From positions 1 through 20,920 of the forward strand of contig CAAGFS010000138.1 in the NCBI GenBank assembly GCA_900769205.1: a DNA stretch of 20,920 nt, given 5' to 3'. Under the pieces are notes generated by a model. The model had not been told where the DNA came from. It worked only from the letters and a program-made list of their open reading frames with translations, and did no database searches. Each line of letters opens with the position of its first letter. Positions within the stretch are counted from its first letter, which is position 1. Positions 18,201 to 20,920 of the stretch are shown here, piece after piece. The stretch comes from Clostridia bacterium (GTDB lineage: Bacteria > Bacillota > Clostridia > Christensenellales > CAG-917). A program made the position numbers and the translations under genes.

Positions 18201-20920
18201 GTTCGCTTGCCATGGTGAGATTGAGATCCGCCATAACGAACTTATATTCGCCCATCGTATCGCCCGTGACGACTTCATAGACGTTGTCGGTTGCGTTGTA
18301 GTTGTAGGTCTTGCCCGTGTAATAGGACTCGCTGGTCTTGTCCTTTTCGGCAGCCGTGAGTTTTTCAAACGTGCCGAGCAAGGACGTGCCGTCAAGCAAG
18401 GTTGACATGAGCGTCTTCACCCAACCCGCAAGCGAGAGGTCGTAGTCCGCGTCGCCGGGTTTGAGATTTCTTGACGTCATAGTCAGTTCGACGGAAGCGT
18501 GCAAGCCTATGGTGGGCAGAGTGAGCGAGCCGAGATCTATCGTCGCTTCGCCTGCAATGAGTTTTGCAAGGTCGAGTTCGAGAATCTGATTGTAGCCCGT
18601 CAGCTCTTTGTTTTCGGATGCGGAATCGTAGGCAAGGCCGAACTCCGCTCTGATGTCTTTCATTTCCTTGGTTATCTTTGCCGCAGGAATGTCAAGACAC
18701 ATATACAAGCCGTCGCTGAGTCTGAGATTGAGACTGAACTCCGTTCTCGTTCCGCTCGAAGCGTCGATTCTGACAAGCAGATCGCCAAGATCGGGGATGA
18801 TGTCCTTCTGCTCGAGACCGCGGATTTGCATAATCTTGCGATAGACCGCGTTGATAAGGTCCGCGTTGAGTTGGAGAAGGAGTTTTTGCGGATTGACGGT
18901 GATCATGAAGTACGCGTAGTCCTTCATGGTCTGTTCAATCGTCGTTATATCGCTTGCGGAAGCCGTGCCCGCTTCGCCCGTTCCGCTCTCGTCAACTCCG
19001 AGATAAGAGCCGAGCAAGCCTTTGAGCATGTTGCTCAGATTGAGTCCCGCAATAGAAACCTTCGCGCTGTCGCCGAGTATGCCGAGATCGACGTAGAGCG
19101 TGTCGCCGAGCACGTAAACGCCGAGCAAGGTCTTCTTGGACGCTATCACGCTCGGATCGGTCTTGGAAACGACGTTCTTTGCAAGGCGCAAGCCGAGTTC
19201 GACGTTCCAGTTCGCAAGGTCGATGTTTGCAATCAGGTCGAGCGTCAGGAACGCAACTTCACTGTTGCCGAACTCGTTGACGATGTTGAGTTTGAGCGTC
19301 GAACCGCTTATCGTGCTATTGGGATTGATAAGTCCGACGATAAGGTCGAGTATCTGCGACAAGTCGATGACGTTGCCGGTGTTTGCCTTGTCACCGCTTC
19401 CGTACAGAGAGATGCCGATGCTCAATTCGAGGCAAGCGGTCACGTCTTCGAGTTTGACGTAGTTGTCGTACTTGGCGTTGCCTTCCGAGTCGTAGATGAC
19501 GTTGCCTTCGGAATCCTTGTCCGCCATCTTCTCGTCTTTGTTCACGGAGAAGTCGGTGTTGAACTTCGCGTACAATCCGCCGAGCGAAATCATAATCGCA
19601 AAGTCGCCTTGTTTGAGATACGCGCCGTCTGCCGCAAGAGCAAACTCGCCCGTTGACGGATCGTAGGCGTATTTGTCGCCTGCCCACGCGGGATACGCGT
19701 AAGAAATCAATGCGTAATCGTCCGTCGAAACAAGCACGTAGTTGCCGTCGCTGTGGCTTTCGGCAAGCGTGTATTCGCCGTTTTCGTTCTGCACGAACTC
19801 CGCGCCGCTCCAATCGGAAGTCTGCGCGTACTTTCCGCTTGCGCCGTATTGCTCGTTGTATTCGGCAACCGTAAGATAGACGGTGCTTCCCACCTTGAAG
19901 CCGAGATTGATGTCGATGCTCGGCTCGTATCCGAAGAAGTTGAGCGTGATACCGCTCGTATCTTTGGTGTTGGTTGTGTGAAGTTTGGGCAGGAACTCAC
20001 CGAGGCTCTGCAAAATCTCGCTGTCGCTTTCCGCAAGCATTGCAACGAGGTCCGCAAGCAAGGTTTCGTTCAAACCTATCGTGATAAAGTCGTTTGCGAC
20101 GAGCAATCTACCCAGCACGACGTTGATGACGCTCCACACGTTTGCGGGGAGAATGCCGGTGTTGACGTCTTCCTCCTCCGCAACCTGCGCCTGCGCTGCC
20201 TTTGCGGTCGATGCGCTCGAACCGAACAGTTTGCCGAGATCGAGTCCGTCGATGATGCCGTAGGAGAAGAAGTTGCCCCAGCCGACTATTTCGCCCACTT
20301 CGTGCACGTCGATGTTGAGATAGAGTTTGCCGTCTTTGATTTCAACCCACAAATAACCCTTTGGCTTCTGATCGCCGTGGAAGTTGGTGTTGTAGGTGAG
20401 TTCGAGATAGAGTTTTGCGCCTTCGAGCACTTGCAACATGCCGACGCTTGAGTCTCCGCCTATCATTTTGAACAGATTTTCCGTCCTGAGATACGCTTTG
20501 AGATCGACGTCGAGACCTATCGTGCTCTGGAACTCCTTGTTGTCTCTGAGCGACGTTGCGATGAAATACAGATAATCGCAGATTGCCGGATCGTCGATGA
20601 ATCTCGTCATCTGATACGTCCAGTTGATGACGTCGTCAAGCGTCATAAGAATGTTGAGCGTCGCGCCTATTTCAACGCTCTTGAGATCGCCGAGCATCTT
20701 TGCAACGTCGATGGACGCACCCGAGAGAATGTCCGCAAAGTTGAGCGAAACCGCTTTGGTGTAGTTGGTGAACGAATCCGTGACTTTGTACACCTTCACC
20801 GGCGAGTTGGGATAATAATACTCTCCGCTCGTATAAGTGTCGGTGGTGACGTCGCTTGCGGTGTAAGCGTAGTAGGCAACGCCGTTTCTCGTTCTTTCCG
20901 AACGAGTGTAGAGCGTGCCC
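9214..20920 (-). CDS. Giant repeat-rich, Ig-like-domain protein of unknown function, partial (start beyond right edge)
   Basis: One frame without a stop runs from the window edge to a TGA at 9214, giving 3,901 residues with no start codon that can be defended. A GTG at 20799 is in frame, but the 40 codons before it have the same repeat character. From about 20920 to 16060 the protein alternates hydrophobic strands with Leu-rich helices and contains a degenerate super-repeat of about 400 residues. From about 16060 to the end it is a chain of Ig-like domains (Big_4-like), recognisable by W-D strands such as LPITWDFSGVNV and VTWDASGADY, boundary strands such as VKVLDRS, and DPY/NPY motifs at about 14565, 12480, 10715, 10215 and 9865. 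Cysteine is very rare. The C-terminus (QARTGVFTIEI) has no LPxTG or membrane helix. It is inferred to be secreted or surface-attached. A terminator follows at 9162-9192. Function is unknown. Confidence 0.9.
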   Translation of the reverse strand, partial: GTLYTRSERTRNGVAYYAYTASDVTTDTYTSGEYYYPNSPVKVYKVTDSFTNYTKAVSLNFADILSGASIDVAKMLGDLKSVEIGATLNILMTLDDVINWTYQMTRFIDDPAICDYLYFIATSLRDNKEFQSTIGLDVDLKAYLRTENLFKMIGGDSSVGMLQVLEGAKLYLELTYNTNFHGDQKPKGYLWVEIKDGKLYLNIDVHEVGEIVGWGNFFSYGIIDGLDLGKLFGSSASTAKAAQAQVAEEEDVNTGILPANVWSVINVVLGRLLVANDFITIGLNETLLADLVAMLAESDSEILQSLGEFLPKLHTTNTKDTSGITLNFFGYEPSIDINLGFKVGSTVYLTVAEYNEQYGASGKYAQTSDWSGAEFVQNENGEYTLAESHSDGNYVLVSTDDYALISYAYPAWAGDKYAYDPSTGEFALAADGAYLKQGDFAIMISLGGLYAKFNTDFSVNKDEKMADKDSEGNVIYDSEGNAKYDNYVKLEDVTACLELSIGISLYGSGDKANTGNVIDLSQILDLIVGLINPNSTISGSTLKLNIVNEFGNSEVAFLTLDLIANIDLANWNVELGLRLAKNVVSKTDPSVIASKKTLLGVYVLGDTLYVDLGILGDSAKVSIAGLNLSNMLKGLLGSYLGVDESGTGEAGTASASDITTIEQTMKDYAYFMITVNPQKLLLQLNADLINAVYRKIMQIRGLEQKDIIPDLGDLLVRIDASSGTRTEFSLNLRLSDGLYMCLDIPAAKITKEMKDIRAEFGLAYDSASENKELTGYNQILELDLAKLIAGEATIDLGSLTLPTIGLHASVELTMTSRNLKPGDADYDLSLAGWVKTLMSTLLDGTSLLGTFEKLTAAEKDKTSESYYTGKTYNYNATDNVYEVVTGDTMGEYKFVMADLNLTMASEPINLTIELNVNVNLGPVLAYGIGGILFSDAAIEIKAGDPINKTILSLYYLGSSRLMKKSGGKWELGSSTSEDSSFYTENSIYSDAIYIDATGIGLGKIKFQGIAGLLGATPGYGAPKNGEALTLENAETSQDAASAANGALYMQIDIENGRLGVSFDNAFINTLLGMLGLNLPFELPDIQSVAVAINTTENGLDSINVNAILDSVGTGANVAISNVELGLGKSFIDSENLIETVKTGYAGLTFSKTSGIMSMIQNVLDNLKPGLNITINNKVWEGVATGDSKAEYAYSTITLPGRKVFTATNLAENSGYTDKGYKILLNLALDRDGGNYNVNLKVVVGGNNVFLTQLDPGGNLVDFLKIVPQVQSLLDCLDLSSMMADMFPLQLTSATDGDDKTFEYPSAKTAADASSYGWNTDQTSYSYTADMTGLVKAVDVNLFNDYGYIPYYNGMGTVSNGAGKISLKVTLDKDAYNELILMVNCILFNLLIRADEYDGEPWFINVDSLDNSEKAPKNVTLGQTTDAIRSFFNEFDALVQSGASTDAKVKFMEPYARSLPFTFIKWAVRVLAGDAIGMNIWGLLQNLGPGTVQNLSELIGGILPLPFASGVIDPSISIYIDLDPNPTEYGLTSAYTMNPGIQAIEIMVNGKKNGTGTSMLYNKAQATDMSAMKFMKDGGGASNTTTTDVGQAWDFFMLRITPYSTVDTSFTTGLLQFDDSDSAENISGFEPPTEIVIEDPATRTGYAMLAGQKKDFQLRDSYFFDATLFPQKAKVVFPMLDENNNPLLSYYQPPSGYKDATGTQIVWDAASVDLTAATSTDSEGRRLAGYVYGYALNTVLYAIPVYVTNDFEMQSLKGYYRNADGTYSAKALALDIDKNSSKYMATLPDLVRLQFATGTYTFATYLTDSQGATQYAVISALSGAPKDSNGYQTLPQPTQAEIDAGASANLNADGNEYLIYPAYVAGLVKNADGSYKTFNVGDKTYYVLDRASLPTGKAFPTGTFSWDTADFKYDWQGSTKWESGDATNTIKVGYSYQWGLAKEVKSSIELSAKNYKISRLTGMTDENGTTVALKSERKEDGTYTTVFSIDSMSIDANTHDLVSYIKSFNTVNGKFATEGSMTGFDVEWDTTALEEAIEKITKGGVVNYYNGLEATIKAKVGGNRFEIATTVTKNGLTESSSGFVGQKQTFSGKLAQEVEVKVVVSSYVYDSIVDALTFDPYSSKTITESSFGTRFKVNVKDFSGNKVEKTLTAGEGSNLRIEAPFIKVGSSYLDAYNNGIYTIGENDITFEGYKHSKDYPLYAKLIIGTQFSGIQEVYVPIAMAEVKPSTLSVDVAHEDTFNPEWFASAEHESYEVSFGGSTTHVMYPDWSTIKYYSNAACTKLKAEQNIYEGGTIYAQVGAYVLDSSGDKLGLVFEGYDDKGNAVYRMQTITLRLNVEQQTIASVNFFYDENVGDVYAMSEQERLAIADKLADKAYYTGTVYAQSHVVGGTAYGVDPVSFAQNGENYFTVGEWGDAVNGTAVLVNLTKGTYVGKRYDADGTENPQGLYKRDVATGEYVPLTDGELGTSYIAYVQSWTTKISSIDASGIDMQTVWAKIGNNNVKVTVNIPDYTVASATFKNTTLSVLTDEESQQIGQVCGTDGNELSFVYSVVNGWALPNVATVTTAEGKSAFDTEVKWLDYSAPNKDEVKQDAYGKYVERKYCFYDGLSIRYPQADGFVAKIYLNGFADNVEVTLNGQSMSYDAFDSFTFASTATVVADGVTYDSVPVQWESKAMPTAQELKDGAFTRKAYVMSQGAFGEEGGWARDFTFVINNNFTLEDAISGFGGDFAGGFSYTLTSDNFYKGLPRKADVKVGTKTIAVDLAWSDAYTTAGFDGVMTLTLASEHLACSLDVAVTVGSAGIVSLASGTQFVLDPYAVESTLFASGTMQEVVVAGAGNQQVLATYSLADADASFATEQDFYSNVVKFFGKKIKLNVTYTYFGGADVMSETSEIEVYVADRTIMFISDYNYRSIIVDTFLNTDSSHLPTELDVTTILGGMNEHVFTAYFDWSGVDALIKSGKSNFAFVATSIVGVEHANGGYVYFDLDGNGKKEYVTIDKYVEFMKKATDNADFELTDEKTYMLAKQAVNVPVTVLDRTIADAELMLGETTLQLVYSDWSKYSTVTDTLVSVDRADGRYVDIIYDRASGMPKEYVIYNHMAYIGADALPSTIKLTFANGDTGNYRLTYDNAPSAKDMNNLGSTLERTMTVHVWNTDPTHEGAFEVMDAFEMKIKLRVAKVTSANSNIAYNDMSTGDYHYQFDAYADSWEDSVFNTANYANEITYYVDGQFILAQTWWTEGRSVDGGNVVTNATYDKRHANYVVYGNAFESDSQYAGVTFYTFNKNAKTYSKYTGEVNYDASATSYKDQDGNDLYIFIYVATQTLDVTWDASGADYSFKGGNTTVKANVASKVVGNSANANVNVVVHINDMRSASAEFGASDLNATTGKFFNADYNGFIIDPYTSEQIFDRVSGFDGNRYEKTSTAAGTTYVRNNLDGVYKLVDGEYVELTDAELDRKYVNFPSTITVTFADGSSKSLPITWDFSGVNVTYAGGEYTAQAIINYEGEYDFGKSGAADDKLNEVGVQKIKVAVKVLDRSAQSADSTTENKFKALVGYVDTTLTGDNKYVNPYDYKKPTMPTTIKLNVRKADVAGGVQTDATEVRTYTTIAGNGDGLLVWSFDEFRPSYLGGVVNMIAKLIDKDGTVQEYRVPFLVKKMLANKLTATNGTYTSTVSNGIAATKFSLNPYSTTSQTMPFAYNVTFDVYTPSYDKATGEVSFATTATTTTFNFNYVIVSMPANTTYTISSSGITTSADGANATLQLGAQERITVTIEQVNKNVGVSSVSISQSGNTLPMSYTTGGVNMRVVWFGTAEVYDILGAKVATYAVMFSSVDSTFTLPASSDRKIVYRLVAAVGTVVDSDGTVVTTRKAVAQDVSSIGSSVVSEGQTIPQYQARTGVFTIEI
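9830..16060 (-). repeat. Tandem Ig-like (Big_4-like) domain array inside the giant protein
   Basis: The same elements recur through this stretch. They are an (F/Y)x(D/N)PY motif at five places, proline-led strands such as LPSTIKLTFANGD and FPSTITVTFADGSS, a tryptophan strand such as VTWD, LPITWD, IVWD or FSWD, a GG-turn such as TYAGGEYTA, and an end strand such as VTVLDRT, VKVLDRS or YVADRT. I count roughly ten units of 100-280 residues, the longer ones carrying insertions. The pattern fits group 4 bacterial Ig-like domains, but the assignment is by eye and the limits are approximate. Confidence 0.55.
17538..17965 (-). repeat. Giant-protein super-repeat module, copy C
   Basis: The third copy reads DAIYIDATGIGLGKIKFQG, GIAGLLGA, an Ala/Glu-rich linker, MQIDIENGRLGVSFDNAFIN followed by a Leu-rich helix, PFELPDIQSVAVAINTTENG and strands ending in ISNVELGLG. 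It begins about 1,172 bases (391 residues) after copy B, which keeps the period near 400 residues. Boundaries are approximate. Confidence 0.5.
18676..19137 (-). repeat. Giant-protein super-repeat module, copy B
   Basis: The second copy reads VLGDTLYVDLGILG, then LNLSNMLKGLLGS, an acidic Gly/Ser/Thr linker, ITVNPQKLLLQLNADLINAV, DIIPDLGDLLVRIDASSG and strands ending in DGLYMCLDIP. It begins about 1,223 bases (408 residues) after copy A. It is the clearest of the three. Boundaries are approximate. Confidence 0.55.
19890..20360 (-). repeat. Giant-protein super-repeat module, copy A
   Basis: This is the first of three degenerate protein modules of about 145-157 residues. It opens with a strand pair (KDGKLYLNIDV), then a glycine-led helix (LDLGKLFGSS), an Ala/Glu/Ser-rich linker, the strand-helix LLVANDFITIGLNETLLADL, a P-x-L segment (EFLPKLHTTNT) and paired strands ending in SIDINLGF. 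Copies B and C show the same order. Boundaries are approximate and were set by eye. Confidence 0.55.

Noticed and set aside
20797..20799. GTG as the true start of the giant gene
   Set aside because: The frame stays open upstream to the window edge with the same Tyr/Thr-rich repeat character, and there is no ribosome-binding site or signal peptide after this GTG.

Overview
The window looks like chromosomal DNA from an endospore-forming-lineage Bacillota (Clostridia-like). The reasons are the adjacent spmA and spmB genes, the metG / tatD / rsmA neighbourhood typical of Bacillota, a YdjG/YdjI-type zinc-ribbon plus SPFH pair, textbook sigma-A promoters, and U-tract hairpin terminators. Base composition is balanced and fairly even across the window. 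I saw no insertion sequence, phage gene, tRNA, rRNA or CRISPR array. A finer placement (for example uncultured gut Clostridia such as Christensenellales-type lineages) would be a guess.

Layout. (1) Positions 1-5113, all minus strand: metG, then a hairpin, tatD, a TatD-associated radical SAM protein, rsmA/ksgA, and the N-terminal 141 residues of an EamA-type drug/metabolite transporter that runs off the left edge. This is the familiar translation/RNA-maintenance block, but a radical SAM gene occupies the place where rnmV (RNase M5) commonly sits between tatD and ksgA. (2) Positions 5114-5238 form a divergent promoter region. A near-perfect sigma-A promoter faces metG, and a sigma-E-like promoter faces spmA and lies almost on its start codon. 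(3) Positions 5239-6560, plus strand: spmA and spmB overlap and end at a convergent hairpin. (4) Positions 6635-9077, minus strand: an SPFH protein with three zinc ribbons, a two-zinc-ribbon protein with a C-terminal membrane anchor, and a small DUF1858 redox-type protein. (5) Positions 9214-20920, minus strand: one enormous open frame of at least 3,901 residues, 56% of the window, still open at the right edge and ended by a strong terminator.

How the parts relate. The metG-tatD-rSAM-rsmA block is housekeeping. SpmA and SpmB act together in spore-core dehydration. The SPFH and zinc-ribbon proteins resemble the Bacillus YdjI/YdjG membrane-stress module, but no PspA is present here. The giant protein is the most novel element. 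Its N-terminal part carries a degenerate super-repeat with a period of about 400 residues, rich in alternating hydrophobic strands. Its C-terminal part is a chain of Ig-like (Big_4-like) domains marked by DPY/NPY and W-D motifs. Short Tyr/Gly-rich segments of the type N-x-D-G-x-Y are spread through both parts. I infer that it is a secreted or surface protein, but the N-terminus and any signal or anchor lie outside the window, and I cannot assign a function.
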